Assembly (NCBI RefSeq): GCF_900230285.1 | Contig: NZ_OCNK01000001.1 | Span: 1,054,001 to 1,118,000 of the forward strand | Reading direction: 5' to 3' | Length of the DNA: 64,000 bases | Source of the DNA: Blastococcus haudaquaticus | GTDB taxonomy: Bacteria > Actinomycetota > Actinomycetes > Mycobacteriales > Geodermatophilaceae | Shown: in pieces, positions 32,811 to 41,601 of the stretch | Layout of the letters: each line of letters begins with the position of its first letter | Position numbering within the stretch: position 1 is the stretch's first letter | Made by a program: the position numbers and the translations under genes | The notes under the pieces: generated by a model | Databases searched by the model: none | What the model was told of the DNA's origin: nothing | Seen by the model: only the letters and a program-made list of their open reading frames with translations

Positions 32811-33854
32811 GCGCCGGTAGACGGCGACCTCGGAGGCCTTCACCGTGGCCCACACCTCCGCGCCCGGGACGAGTCCCAGCTCGGCGAAGGCGGTGGCCGT
32901 GACGTCGGCGACCAGCGGGACCTCGCCGGCCAGCTCGCAGCGCACGGTGGCGCCGTGCGGGGTCGCGCCGACCAGCCGGGCCGGCCAGACGTTGCGCGGG
33001 CTCCCGTCCGGACGGGACAGGTACAGCGCGACCGACTCCGGGCGGACGGCGGCGAACACCGGCCCGGCCGCCTCCTCCGCCACCGCGACCTCTCCTCCGC
33101 CGTCCAGCCGCACCGTCCGCCCCTGCCCGGTGCCGGCCAGCAGCGAGAGCCCCGCCAGGCGCGCCACGTAGTCCGTCCGCGGCCGCCGGTTCACCTCGTC
33201 CGGGGTGCCGGTCTGCACCACCCGCCCGTCCTCGACGACGACGACCCGGTCGGCCAGCGCCATCGCGTCCACCGGGTCGTGCGTCACCAGCACCGTGCTG
33301 CCGGCGAAGTCGCCGAGATGGCGGCGCAGCTCCGCCCGGACCGCCAGCCGCGTGCGGGCGTCCAGGGCCGACAGCGGCTCGTCGAGCAGCAGCAGCGCCG
33401 GGGCACCGACCAGCGCGCGGGCGAGGGCCGCGCGCTGCGCCTGCCCGCCGGAGAGCTCCGCGGGACGGCGGTCCCCGAGGCCTTCGAGCCCCACCCGGCC
33501 GAGCCAGGCGTCCGCGGCGGCCCGCCGGTCGGCCCGGCCGACGCCGCGCGTGCGCAGCCCGAAGCCGACGTTGTCCGCGACGCTCAGGTGGGGGAACAGC
33601 AGCGCGTCCTGGAAGACCATGCCCAGCGACCGCCGGTGGGCCGGCAGGTGGACGCCGTCGTCGTCCCAGGGCGTCCCGTCGACGGCGACCCGTCCCCCGT
33701 CCGGGGGCAGCAGCCCGGCCAGCACGCGCAGCAGGGTGGACTTGCCGGCGCCGTTGGGGCCGAGGACGGCGAGCACCTCCCCGTCGGCGACGGCGAGGTC
33801 GACGGCGAGGTCCAGCGAGCCGCGCCGGACCGCGACGGAGGCCTCCAGGGTCAC
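32808..33854 (-). CDS. modC: Molybdate ABC transporter ATP-binding protein ModC
   Basis: 348 aa ATPase. Walker A GPNGAGKS at residues 32-39, signature AELSGGQAQRAALARALV, Walker B LLLLDEPLSALD, and the switch VTHDPVDAMALADRV. The C-terminal portion (about 255-348) carries a TOBE/Mop-type beta domain (NVWPARLVGATPHGATVRCELAGEVPLVADVTATAFAELGL), usual in ModC. GTG start overlaps the modB stop by four bases. The frame continues upstream through modB but without a proper start, so the apparent 711-residue fusion is not real. Confidence 0.93.
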   Translation of the reverse strand: MTLEASVAVRRGSLDLAVDLAVADGEVLAVLGPNGAGKSTLLRVLAGLLPPDGGRVAVDGTPWDDDGVHLPAHRRSLGMVFQDALLFPHLSVADNVGFGLRTRGVGRADRRAAADAWLGRVGLEGLGDRRPAELSGGQAQRAALARALVGAPALLLLDEPLSALDARTRLAVRAELRRHLGDFAGSTVLVTHDPVDAMALADRVVVVEDGRVVQTGTPDEVNRRPRTDYVARLAGLSLLAGTGQGRTVRLDGGGEVAVAEEAAGPVFAAVRPESVALYLSRPDGSPRNVWPARLVGATPHGATVRCELAGEVPLVADVTATAFAELGLVPGAEVWATVKASEVAVYRR

Positions 33855-34654
33855 GGCACCGCCCGGCCGAGCCAGCGGTCGCGCAGGAGGAGCAGCGTGG
33901 CCAGGGAGACCGCCAGCAGGACGAGGGAGAGGACGATCGCCGCCTCCGGCTCCCGCTGCAGCGCGAGGTAGACCGCCAGCGGCATGGTCTGCGTCGTCCC
34001 CGGGAAGTTGCCGGCGAAGGTGATCGTCGCGCCGAACTCCCCCAGCGCCCGCGCCCAGCAGAGCACTGCTCCGGCGGCCACCCCGGGTGCCACCAGGGGC
34101 AGCGTCACCCGCCGGAACGTCGTCCAGCGGTCGGCGCCCAGCGTCGCGGCGACGTCCTCGAACCGGGTGTCGGCGGCGCGCAGCGCCCCCTCGACGCTGA
34201 CCACCAGGAACGGCATGGCCACGAACGTCTCGGCGATGACGACGGCGGTCGTGGTGAACGGGATCGTGATGCCGAAGGCGTCGTCGAGCCAGCTGCCCAC
34301 GATCCCCTGCCGACCCAGGACCAGGAACAGCGCCACCCCGCCGACGACCGGCGGCAGCACGAGGGGCACCGTGACGAGCGCGCGCAGGAGGCTGCGACCC
34401 CGCATCCGCGACCGTGCCAGCACCCAGGCGAGCGGAACTCCCAGGACCAGCGACAGCAGCGTGGCGAGAGTGGCGGAGACCAGGGACAGCCGCAACGCCT
34501 GGCCCACCCCGGGGGCGGCGAGCTGCTCCCCCACCGACGACCACGGCGCCCGCACCAGCAGGCCGACCAGCGGCAGGACGAGGAACGCCACGCCGAGCGC
34601 CGCCGGCACCAGCAGCGGCGCGGGGACGCGGGCCCCCTCCCGCGGCCGGCTCAC
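33851..34654 (-). CDS. modB: Molybdate ABC transporter permease ModB
   Basis: 267 aa inner-membrane permease with five to six helices. The cytoplasmic loop interacting with ModC is VAATLGADRWTTFRRVTLPLVAPGVAAGAVLCWARALGEFGATITFAGNF, which includes the EFGAT motif specific to molybdate/tungstate permeases. GTG start overlaps the modA TGA (GTGA), so modA-modB-modC are translationally coupled. Confidence 0.95.
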   Translation of the reverse strand: MSRPREGARVPAPLLVPAALGVAFLVLPLVGLLVRAPWSSVGEQLAAPGVGQALRLSLVSATLATLLSLVLGVPLAWVLARSRMRGRSLLRALVTVPLVLPPVVGGVALFLVLGRQGIVGSWLDDAFGITIPFTTTAVVIAETFVAMPFLVVSVEGALRAADTRFEDVAATLGADRWTTFRRVTLPLVAPGVAAGAVLCWARALGEFGATITFAGNFPGTTQTMPLAVYLALQREPEAAIVLSLVLLAVSLATLLLLRDRWLGRAVP

Positions 34655-35472
34655 GGCTCGAAGAACCCGGCGTCCGCGACGAGCTGCCGGCCCTCGTCGG
34701 AGAGCACCAGGTCCACGAACGCCTGTGCGGCCTCGCGGTTCGGCGCCTCCTCCAGCACCGCGACCGGGTAGCGGTTGCGGGCCGCCTCCGCCTCGCGGAA
34801 GGCCAGGGCGACCACGTCGTTCCCCGCCGTCTGCACGTCGGTGCGGTAGACCAGCCCCGCGTCGACCTCGCCGAGCAGCACCTTGGTGAGCACCGCGCGG
34901 ACGTCGTCCTCGTAGGTGTCGGGGACGTCGGACAGCCCCGCACGGTCCAGCACCTCGGCGGCGGCGGCGCCGCACGGGACCTCCGGGGCGCAGACGGCGA
35001 GCGTGACGTCGCGGACGAGCAGGTCCGCGATGCCCGGGATGCCCGCCTGCTCCGGCTGCTCGATGCCCGCGGGGTTGTCGAGCGGGAGCGCCAGCATCAG
35101 CCGGTTCGACGCGAAGAGCTCCGGCCCGGTCGCCAGGCCGGCGTCCACGACCCGGGCCATCTGGGCCTCGTCGGCGGGGGCGAAGACGTCGGCCGGCGCG
35201 CCCTGCTCCAGCTGGGCGGCCAGAGCGGCGCTGCCGGCGACGTTCAGCTGCACCTCGAGCCCGGGGTTCTCCTGCTCCAGCCGGTCGCCCACCTCGGTGA
35301 AGACATCGGTGAGCGAGGCGGCCGCGAAGACGGTCAGCGTGCCGGCGAGACCGGCGTCCCCGGAGGGATCGGTCAGGATCTCCTCCTCGCCGGCCGGCGC
35401 GTCCCCCTCGCCACCGCAGCCGGCCAGGAGCACGCCCGCCGCGAGCAGCGCGAGCAGGGGGCGAGTGCGCAT
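34651..35472 (-). CDS. modA: Molybdate-binding lipoprotein ModA
   Basis: 273 aa. Lipoprotein signal with Cys19 (LLAGCGG). The mature part contains LTVFAAASLTDVFTEVGDRLEQENPGLEVQLNVAGSAALAAQLEQGAPADVFAPADEAQM, the classic ModA first lobe with the Ser residues that hold molybdate. Delivers molybdate or tungstate to ModBC. ATG at 35470-35472. First gene of modABC. An inverted repeat at 35486-35505 sits directly upstream. Confidence 0.95.
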   Translation of the reverse strand: MRTRPLLALLAAGVLLAGCGGEGDAPAGEEEILTDPSGDAGLAGTLTVFAAASLTDVFTEVGDRLEQENPGLEVQLNVAGSAALAAQLEQGAPADVFAPADEAQMARVVDAGLATGPELFASNRLMLALPLDNPAGIEQPEQAGIPGIADLLVRDVTLAVCAPEVPCGAAAAEVLDRAGLSDVPDTYEDDVRAVLTKVLLGEVDAGLVYRTDVQTAGNDVVALAFREAEAARNRYPVAVLEEAPNREAAQAFVDLVLSDEGRQLVADAGFFEP

Positions 35473-35485
35473 GGATCCTCCGACG

Positions 35486-35505
35486 TCGTCCGCGACAGCG
35501 GACGA
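35486..35505. promoter_or_regulatory. Inverted repeat upstream of modA
   Basis: TCGTCCGC-GACA-GCGGACGA, an 8-4-8 perfect repeat 13 bases before the modA start. Could be an operator for the adjacent HTH-TOBE regulator or an mRNA hairpin. Two further short palindromes, CTGTCGGCGACAG (35540-35552) and CCGCAGCTGCGG (35555-35566), lie just past the regulator gene. Confidence 0.45.
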
Positions 35506-35569
35506 AGTGGAGCAGATCGTTCCGTGGATGCGCAAGCGCCTGTCGGCGACAGCTCCGCAGCTGCGGCGC

Positions 35570-35962
35570 CTAGGGGACGTCCACGCTGACCTGCGTGGCC
35601 TTCACGGTGGCGACGGCACGGACGCCGACCTCGAGCCCCAGCTCGTCGGCGGCCTCCCGCGACATGAGCGAGACGACGCGGAACGGGCCCGCCTGGATCT
35701 CGACCTGCGCCATGACGGTGTCCCGGACGACGTTCGTCACGATGCCGGTGAGCCGGTTGCGCGCGGACGACGGCGTCGTCCCGGGCTCGGGCGCCTCGCG
35801 CAGCTGCGTCGCGACCCGCGCGAGATCGGCGCCGTCCACGACCGCCGGTCCCGTGCCGTCGCGGCGGGCGGGCAGACGGCCGCCGTCGATCCACCGCCGC
35901 ACCGTGTCGTCGCTGACGCCGAGCAGCGCCGCCGCCTCGGCGATCCGGTAGGTGGCGGCCAC
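35570..35962 (-). CDS. HTH-TOBE molybdate-responsive regulator (molbindin-like)
   Basis: 130 aa. N-terminal MerR/excisionase-type helix-turn-helix (YRIAEAAALLGVSDDTVRRWIDGGRLPARRDG) joined to a C-terminal TOBE/Mop domain (SARNRLTGIVTNVVRDTVMAQVEIQAGPFRVVSLMSREAADELGLEVGVRAVATVKATQVSV), the fold that binds molybdate or tungstate. Same strand and 97 bases before modA, so it probably senses molybdate and controls modABC. This HTH-Mop arrangement takes the place of ModE. Regulation itself is inferred. Confidence 0.88.
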   Translation of the reverse strand: MAATYRIAEAAALLGVSDDTVRRWIDGGRLPARRDGTGPAVVDGADLARVATQLREAPEPGTTPSSARNRLTGIVTNVVRDTVMAQVEIQAGPFRVVSLMSREAADELGLEVGVRAVATVKATQVSVDVP

Positions 35963-36052
35963 GGCCAGACCCTAGACGCCGGTCGCGGACGGGCCTCCGC
36001 TGTGGACAGGCGTCGACAGCCACCCCGGCCGACCGTCGCGGGAGCGGGCAGC

Positions 36053-37825
36053 GTGCACTCCGGCCGTTTGGTGATCTCGGTCGCCGGGGAGACGGAACCG
36101 GTGCCCCCCGCCTCTCCTCCGGACAGCCCCGGTGACAACCCTGCCGGGAACTCCGCCTCGGTGCGCACCCGCCGCATCCGCGAGTTCGCCCGCGACGTCC
36201 TCGGCTACAGCGAGTTCCGGCCGGGGCAGGAGAAGGCCATGCAGGCCGTCGTCGGAGGCCGGGACACCCTTGCCGTGCTCCCGTCGGGCGCCGGCAAGAC
36301 GGCGGTCTACCAGGTCGCCGGGCAGCTGCTCGACGGTCCGGTCGTGGTCGTCTCTCCCCTGATCGCCCTGCAGCGCGACCAGGTCGAGCGGCTGGCCGAG
36401 ATCGAGGACCGTGCGGGCCGGGCAGCCCAGCTGAACTCCACGATGTCGGCCGGGGACCAGCGGGAAGCCCTCGACTCGCTGCGTGACGGAACGGTCCGCT
36501 TCCTCTTCCTCGCCCCCGAGCAGCTGGCCAAGCCCGAGGTCGTGGACGCCGTCGCCGAGGCCAAGCCCGCCCTCTTCGTCGTCGACGAGGCACACTGCGT
36601 CTCCGCCTGGGGCCACGACTTCCGGCCCGACTACCTGCGGCTGGGCGGGGTCGTCGAGCAGCTCGGCCACCCGACGGTGCTCGCCCTCACCGCCACCGCC
36701 GCCCCGCCGGTCCGCGCCGAGATCGTCGAGCGGCTGGAGATGCGCGAGCCCGAGATCGTCGTCGCCGGGTTCGACCGGCCGGAGATCCGCCTGGAGGTCG
36801 ACCACCACGCCGACGCGCGGGGCAAGGAGCTGGGCGTGCTGGAGCGGGTGCTGGCCGAGGTGAGCGCGGGGCGCGGGCCGGGCATCGTCTACAGCGCCAC
36901 CCGCCGCGGCACCGAGGACATCGCGACCCAGCTCGCTGACCGCGGGCTGCGGGTCCGGCCCTACCACGCGGGACTGGGCAGGAGCGATCGCGAGGACGCC
37001 CAGCGGGCCTGGATGGACGACGAGCTGGACGTCGTCGTCGCCACCACCGCGTTCGGGATGGGCATCGACAAGCCGGGGACCCGGTTCGTCGTCCACGCCG
37101 AGCCCGCCGACTCGATCGACAGCTACTACCAGGAGATCGGCCGGGCCGGCCGGGACGGCGAGCCGGCGCTGGCCGTGCTCGTCTACCGGCAGGAGGACCT
37201 CGGCATCCGGCGCTTCTTCGCCGCCGGGACGCCCGGCGAGGAGGAGCTGCAGCAGGTCGCCGGGTTGGTCCAGGCCGCGGCCGCCGCAGGCATCGACGAG
37301 GGCGTCGACGTGAAGGACCTGCGCGAGGAGACCGGGCGCGCGGCCACCCCGCTGGCCCGCGACCTCAACCTCCTCGAGCAGGTCGAGGCGGTCGTCCTGG
37401 ACGAGGAGGGTGCCGCCCACCCCGCGAAGGACGGCCCGGGACCCGCCGAGGCCGCGGCGGCCGCGCGCGAGCTGGCCGAGCACCACGAGAAGGTCGACCA
37501 GAGCCGCGTGGAGATGATGCGCGGGTACGCGGAGACCACGGAGTGCCGGCGGCAGTTCCTGCTCGGGTACTTCGGCGAGCAGCTCGACGAGCCGTGCGGC
37601 AACTGCGACACCTGTTCGGCCGGCACCGCCCAGCACGTCCCCGGGCCGGACGACCACGACACCCCGTTCCCCGTCGAGATGCCGGTCGAGCACAGCGAGT
37701 GGGGCGCCGGCGTGGTCATGCGGGTGGAGGACGACCGGGTCACCGTGCTCTTCGACGACGTCGGCTACAAGACGCTCGGGGTGGCCGCCGTCCTGGAGCA
37801 CGACCTGCTGCGCGCCCGCGGGTGA
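36053..37825 (+). CDS. recQ: RecQ family ATP-dependent DNA helicase
   Basis: 590 aa 3'-5' superfamily 2 helicase for recombination and repair. Helicase motifs in order: GYSEFRPGQEKAMQAV (motif 0), LPSGAGKTAVYQV (I), SPLIALQRDQVE (Ia), VDEAHCVSAWGHDFRPDY (II/DEAH and aromatic loop), LALTATAAP (III), VVATTAFGMGIDKP (V), YQEIGRAGRDGEPA (VI). A RecQ zinc-binding domain follows with Cys in CRRQFLLGYFGE and CGNCDTC. No HRDC domain; the last 60 residues (HSEWGAGVVMRVEDDRVTVLFDDVGYKTL) form a small beta domain common in actinobacterial members. GTG at 36053 has GGAG eight bases upstream; 36071 is an alternative. Confidence 0.9.
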   Translation: MHSGRLVISVAGETEPVPPASPPDSPGDNPAGNSASVRTRRIREFARDVLGYSEFRPGQEKAMQAVVGGRDTLAVLPSGAGKTAVYQVAGQLLDGPVVVVSPLIALQRDQVERLAEIEDRAGRAAQLNSTMSAGDQREALDSLRDGTVRFLFLAPEQLAKPEVVDAVAEAKPALFVVDEAHCVSAWGHDFRPDYLRLGGVVEQLGHPTVLALTATAAPPVRAEIVERLEMREPEIVVAGFDRPEIRLEVDHHADARGKELGVLERVLAEVSAGRGPGIVYSATRRGTEDIATQLADRGLRVRPYHAGLGRSDREDAQRAWMDDELDVVVATTAFGMGIDKPGTRFVVHAEPADSIDSYYQEIGRAGRDGEPALAVLVYRQEDLGIRRFFAAGTPGEEELQQVAGLVQAAAAAGIDEGVDVKDLREETGRAATPLARDLNLLEQVEAVVLDEEGAAHPAKDGPGPAEAAAAARELAEHHEKVDQSRVEMMRGYAETTECRRQFLLGYFGEQLDEPCGNCDTCSAGTAQHVPGPDDHDTPFPVEMPVEHSEWGAGVVMRVEDDRVTVLFDDVGYKTLGVAAVLEHDLLRARG

Positions 37826-37946
37826 CGCCGACCGGACCCGGTCACCGCTTCGGGCTGCGGGTTCGGTGGCGCGCCGTGATCATCGGCAGTACGCGGGATC
37901 GGCGTCCGCACCGGACAGGCGCGACCCCAGGACAAGGAGTGCATGC

Positions 37947-39590
37947 GTGAAGGTCCTCGGCATCAACGCGATCTACCACGACCCAGCGGCGGCCCTCGTC
38001 GTCGACGGGAAGGTGGTCGCCGCTGCGGAAGAGGAGCGGTTCAGCCGGCGCAAGCACGGGAAGCGGCCGCTGCCCTGGAGCGCCTGGGAGCTGCCGGAGC
38101 TGTCCGCGGCCTGGTGCCTGAGGGAAGCGGGCATCCGCCCCGAGGAGCTGGACGCCGTCGCCTACTCCTTCGACCCGGGCCTGATGACGACGCCCGAGGC
38201 GACGGGCCTGTTCGACGACGGCGACGTGATGCGCAAGAAGTACGCCGAGATGGCGCCGGACTTCCTCGCCCACGCCCTTCCGGGGCTCGACCCGGCGAAG
38301 GTCCGCTTCGTCAAGCACCACGTCGCCCACGCCGCCTCCGCGGGGCTCGCCGCGCCGCAGCGGGACAACGCGGTGCTGGTGCTCGACGGCCGGGGGGAGG
38401 CGCACAGCCACCTGGCCGGGCGCTACGTCGACGGTCAGCTGGAGGTGCTGGCCGGGCAGGCGCTGCCGCACTCCCTGGGACTGCTGTACGAGGACCTCAC
38501 CGACCACCTCGGCTTCCTGCGCAGCTCCGACGAGTTCAAGGTCATGGCGATGGCCTCCTACGGCAAGCCACGTTTCCTCGGGGAGCTGTCCGAGCTGATC
38601 CGGGCCACCGACGACGGCGGCTTCCGCACGGAGAAGATCGACTTCACCGAGTTCGCTCCGCGGCTCGGCGCGGGCGACGAATGGACCGAGGAGCACGCCG
38701 ACCTCGCCGCCAGCGTGCAGCAGCGGCTGGAAGAGGTGCTGATCGACCTCGCCCGCTGGGTGCACGAGCAGACCGGTGACCGGGTCCTGACCATGGCCGG
38801 CGGGACGGCGCTCAACTGCGTGGCCAACACCCGCATCCTGGCCGAGAGCCCCTTCGAGGAGGTGTGGGTGCAGCCGGCGGCGGGCGACGCCGGGACGGCC
38901 CTGGGCGCCGCGCTGCACGTGGCCCGCGACCTCGGCGAGGACACCGAGCCGATGCCCGGCGCCGCGCTCGGCCGGGGGTGGAGCGACGACGAGATCGAGA
39001 AGGTGCTGCAGACGGCGGCGATCGAGTACGAGCGGCCGGACGACGTCGCCGAGGTCGTCGCCGAGACGCTCGCCGACAACGGCATCGTGGCCTGGTTCCA
39101 GGGGCGCAGCGAGTACGGGCCGCGGGCGCTCGGCAACCGCTCCCTGATGGCCCACCCCGGCTTCGAGGCCAACCTCGAGCGGATGAACGACGTGAAGGGA
39201 CGCGAGCAGTTCCGGCCGGTGGCGCCCATGGTGCTGCTGGAGAGGGCGCCGGAGATCTTCAGCCGCGGGCCGATCCCCTCGCCGTACATGCTCTTCGTCC
39301 ACGACGTCGCCCCGGAGTGGCGGGAACGCATCCCGACCGTCACGCACGTCGACGGGACGGCACGCATCCAGACCATCGACCCGGAGCAGTCCCCGCTGGT
39401 CCACCGCATGATCGCGGCGTTCGAGCGCCGCACCGGCATCCCGGTGGTCGTCAACACCAGCCTCAACACCGCCGGCCGCCCGATGGTCGACGACCCGCGG
39501 GACGCCCTCGAGTGCTTCGGCTCGGCACCGGTCGACCTGCTGGCGATCGGCCCGTTCGTCGTCCGCCGGAGGCGGCCCACCCAGGGATGA
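37947..39590 (+). CDS. Carbamoyltransferase (NodU/CmcH/TobZ family)
   Basis: 547 aa enzyme that transfers a carbamoyl group from carbamoyl phosphate to a hydroxyl of a sugar or antibiotic. N-terminal Kae1-like part: LGINAIYHDPAAALVVDGKVVAAAEEERFSRRKHGKRPLP, KHHVAHAASAGL (metal-binding His residues) and LSDSYGK-like GFLRSSDEFKVMAMASYGK. C-terminal part: WFQGRSEYGPRALGNRSLMAHPG and VVNTSLNTAGRPMVDDPRDAL. GTG at 37947 has AAGGAGT six bases upstream. No biosynthetic cluster surrounds it, so the acceptor is unknown; possibly a glycan or small metabolite. Confidence 0.92.
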   Translation: MKVLGINAIYHDPAAALVVDGKVVAAAEEERFSRRKHGKRPLPWSAWELPELSAAWCLREAGIRPEELDAVAYSFDPGLMTTPEATGLFDDGDVMRKKYAEMAPDFLAHALPGLDPAKVRFVKHHVAHAASAGLAAPQRDNAVLVLDGRGEAHSHLAGRYVDGQLEVLAGQALPHSLGLLYEDLTDHLGFLRSSDEFKVMAMASYGKPRFLGELSELIRATDDGGFRTEKIDFTEFAPRLGAGDEWTEEHADLAASVQQRLEEVLIDLARWVHEQTGDRVLTMAGGTALNCVANTRILAESPFEEVWVQPAAGDAGTALGAALHVARDLGEDTEPMPGAALGRGWSDDEIEKVLQTAAIEYERPDDVAEVVAETLADNGIVAWFQGRSEYGPRALGNRSLMAHPGFEANLERMNDVKGREQFRPVAPMVLLERAPEIFSRGPIPSPYMLFVHDVAPEWRERIPTVTHVDGTARIQTIDPEQSPLVHRMIAAFERRTGIPVVVNTSLNTAGRPMVDDPRDALECFGSAPVDLLAIGPFVVRRRRPTQG

Positions 39591-39771
39591 ACCAACCGGG
39601 GGGCGCGATGCGAACACCTGCGGAACCCCCTGCGACGGGGCCGGAACGCCGGTGACGTTTCGGCAACGTCTGTCGCCCGGACGGGGGAGATCTGTTACGC
39701 CCGACATTTCGGGGGTACCGGATTCGGCAACCCCCGCCGGGACCCCGGTGGGCTCACTTATGGAGGACACC

Positions 39772-40215
39772 ATGGCCGCAAACGCGGGCAACAACGCAGC
39801 AGGCCGGGGCAAGACCGTCCCGGAGATCCTGGCCCTCGCATTCGGGGCCGTGTACCTGCTGGTCGGGATCGTCGGGTTCTTCGTCACGGGCTTCGACGAC
39901 TTCTTCGCCCACAACACCAACGAGAAGCTGCTCGGCATCTTCGAGATCAACGGGATGCACAACGTCGTGCACATCGTGATCGGCATCGCCGGACTGGCGC
40001 TCGGCCGCACCCTGGCCGGCGCCCGCACCTACGGCTGGCTGCTCGCTGTCGGCTACGGCGCCGCCTTCGTCTACGGCCTCATCGCCATGGGCAAGGACTG
40101 GGACTTCCTCAGCATCAACACCGCTGACAACGTCCTGCACATCGCCACCGCCCTCGTCGGCCTGGTGATCGCCCTGCTGCCGGTGCGCAACGCCGTCGAC
40201 AGCCGTCGTCACTGA
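39772..40215 (+). CDS. DUF4383 family membrane protein
   Basis: 147 aa with four membrane helices (ILALAFGAVYLLVGIVGFFVTG, VVHIVIGIAGLALG, YGWLLAVGYGAAFVYGLIAM, NVLHIATALVGLVIALLPV). The His-containing HNVVHIVIGIAGL and DNVLHIATALVGL repeats are typical of DUF4383. Function unknown. ATG at 39772 is chosen because GGAGG lies five bases before it; the ATG at 39760 overlaps that site. The 181-base leader upstream contains TTCGGCAAC twice (39659-39667, 39723-39731). Ends at a hairpin (40249-40294). Confidence 0.87.
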   Translation: MAANAGNNAAGRGKTVPEILALAFGAVYLLVGIVGFFVTGFDDFFAHNTNEKLLGIFEINGMHNVVHIVIGIAGLALGRTLAGARTYGWLLAVGYGAAFVYGLIAMGKDWDFLSINTADNVLHIATALVGLVIALLPVRNAVDSRRH

Positions 40216-40248
40216 TCCACCCCGTCCCGGCCCGTCGGCCGGGCACCC

Positions 40249-40294
40249 GAGAGCCGGGTCCAGCCTCCTCACCGGAGCGCCGGGCCCGGCTCTC
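40249..40294. terminator. Hairpin terminator candidate after DUF4383 gene
   Basis: Ten-pair stem GAGAGCCGGG with CCCGGCTCTC, loop of 26 bases with some further pairing. 34 bases past the DUF4383 stop. Confidence 0.55.
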
Positions 40295-40347
40295 GACGTC
40301 TCCGGACTCCCGGCGACCCCCGGTGCGACGCCGGTCACGTCCGCGGC

Positions 40348-40353
40348 TAGCGT
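40348..40353 (+). promoter_or_regulatory. -10 box of the acyl-CoA dehydrogenase gene (leaderless promoter)
   Basis: TAGCGT (TANNNT) ends six bases before the ATG at 40360; no ribosome site. Confidence 0.5.
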
Positions 40354-40359
40354 GCGGAC

Positions 40360-41571
40360 ATGGACTTCGCTGTCTCCGCCAAGGCCGAGGACGTCTGCGC
40401 GCGTGCGTGGGACTTCATGCGCGAGCACGTCTTCCCCGCAGAGCCCGTCTACGACGCCTGGCGCGCCGAGCGCGGGCACGACAACCACGAGCACCCGCCG
40501 GTGCTGGAGGAACTGAAGGCCGAGGCGCGCAAGCGCGGCCTGTGGAACCTCTTCCACCACGAGGTCGGCGGGCTCACCAACCTCGAGTACGCCTCCGTCG
40601 CCGAGATCACCGGCTGGTCGCCGACCATCGCCCCCGAGGCCATGAACGTCGGCGCGCCGGACACCGGCAACATGGAGACGCTCATGCTCTTCGGCACCGA
40701 GGAGCACAAGCAGCGCTGGCTCGCCCCGCTGCTCGAGGGGGAGATCCGCTCCGGCTTCGCCATGACCGAGCCCGACGTGGCCTCCTCGGACGCCCGCAAC
40801 ATCCAGACCTCCATGGTCCGCGACGGCGACGAGTACGTGATCAACGGCCGCAAGTGGTGGACCTCCGGTGCCGCCGACGAGCGCTGTCAGATCTTCATCG
40901 TCATGGGCAAGACCGACCCCGACGGTCCGCCGCACCGGCAGCAGTCGATGATCCTCGTCCCCCGCGACACCCCCGGGCTGGAGATCGTCCGCCACCTGCC
41001 GGTCTTCGGGTACCAGGACCAGCACGGCCACTCCGAGCTGCGCTTCACCGACGTCCGGGTGCCGGTGAGCAACATCCTGTCCGGCGAGGGCGACGGCTTC
41101 ATGATCGCCCAGGCGCGGCTGGGTCCCGGCCGGATCCACCACTGCATGCGCGCCATCGGCATGGCCGAGCGGGCTCTCGCCCTCATGGTCGAGCGGACGA
41201 AGTCGCGGGTCGCGTTCGGCCGGCCCCTGGCCGATCAGGGGACCGTCCGCGAGGCGATCGCCCTCTCCCGCATCGAGATCGACCAGGCCCGGCTCTACGT
41301 GCTCAAGACCGCCGACCTGATCGACAAGTACGGGGCCAAGGGCGCTCGTACCGAGATCTCCGCCATCAAGGTGGCCGCCCCCAAGGTGGCCCTCGACGTC
41401 ATCGACCGCGCCATCCAGGTGCACGGTGGCGCCGGCGTCAGCAACGACACGGTGCTGGCGCGCTTCTACGCGAGCGCCCGCACGCTGCGCATCGTGGACG
41501 GCCCCGACGCGGTGCACATCCGCGGCGTCGCCAAGGAGGAGCTGGCCCGGGAGCGCCCCTACTCCGGCTGA
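40360..41571 (+). CDS. Acyl-CoA dehydrogenase family protein
   Basis: 403 aa flavoprotein. [42 protein letters not shown] is the FAD/substrate signature; the C-terminal domain contains [37 protein letters not shown] and the FAD-binding [50 protein letters not shown]. The sequence is of the ACAD10/11-like group, which acts on branched, long or hydroxylated acyl-CoA. No dedicated beta-oxidation genes are adjacent. Probably leaderless. Confidence 0.93.
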   Translation: MDFAVSAKAEDVCARAWDFMREHVFPAEPVYDAWRAERGHDNHEHPPVLEELKAEARKRGLWNLFHHEVGGLTNLEYASVAEITGWSPTIAPEAMNVGAPDTGNMETLMLFGTEEHKQRWLAPLLEGEIRSGFAMTEPDVASSDARNIQTSMVRDGDEYVINGRKWWTSGAADERCQIFIVMGKTDPDGPPHRQQSMILVPRDTPGLEIVRHLPVFGYQDQHGHSELRFTDVRVPVSNILSGEGDGFMIAQARLGPGRIHHCMRAIGMAERALALMVERTKSRVAFGRPLADQGTVREAIALSRIEIDQARLYVLKTADLIDKYGAKGARTEISAIKVAAPKVALDVIDRAIQVHGGAGVSNDTVLARFYASARTLRIVDGPDAVHIRGVAKEELARERPYSG

Positions 41572-41601
41572 ACTGTCGGACGCCGGGTGCACGATCGGCC
41601 C

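Noticed and set aside
32808-34943. Apparent 711-residue fusion ending in ModC
   Set aside because: The first half translates out-of-frame modA/modB sequence and is Arg/Pro-rich. The real modC begins at a GTG overlapping the modB stop.
39600-39770. c-di-AMP (ydaO) riboswitch before the DUF4383 gene
   Set aside because: GC stems are present, but I could not line up the conserved ydaO core bases; recorded only as a structured leader.
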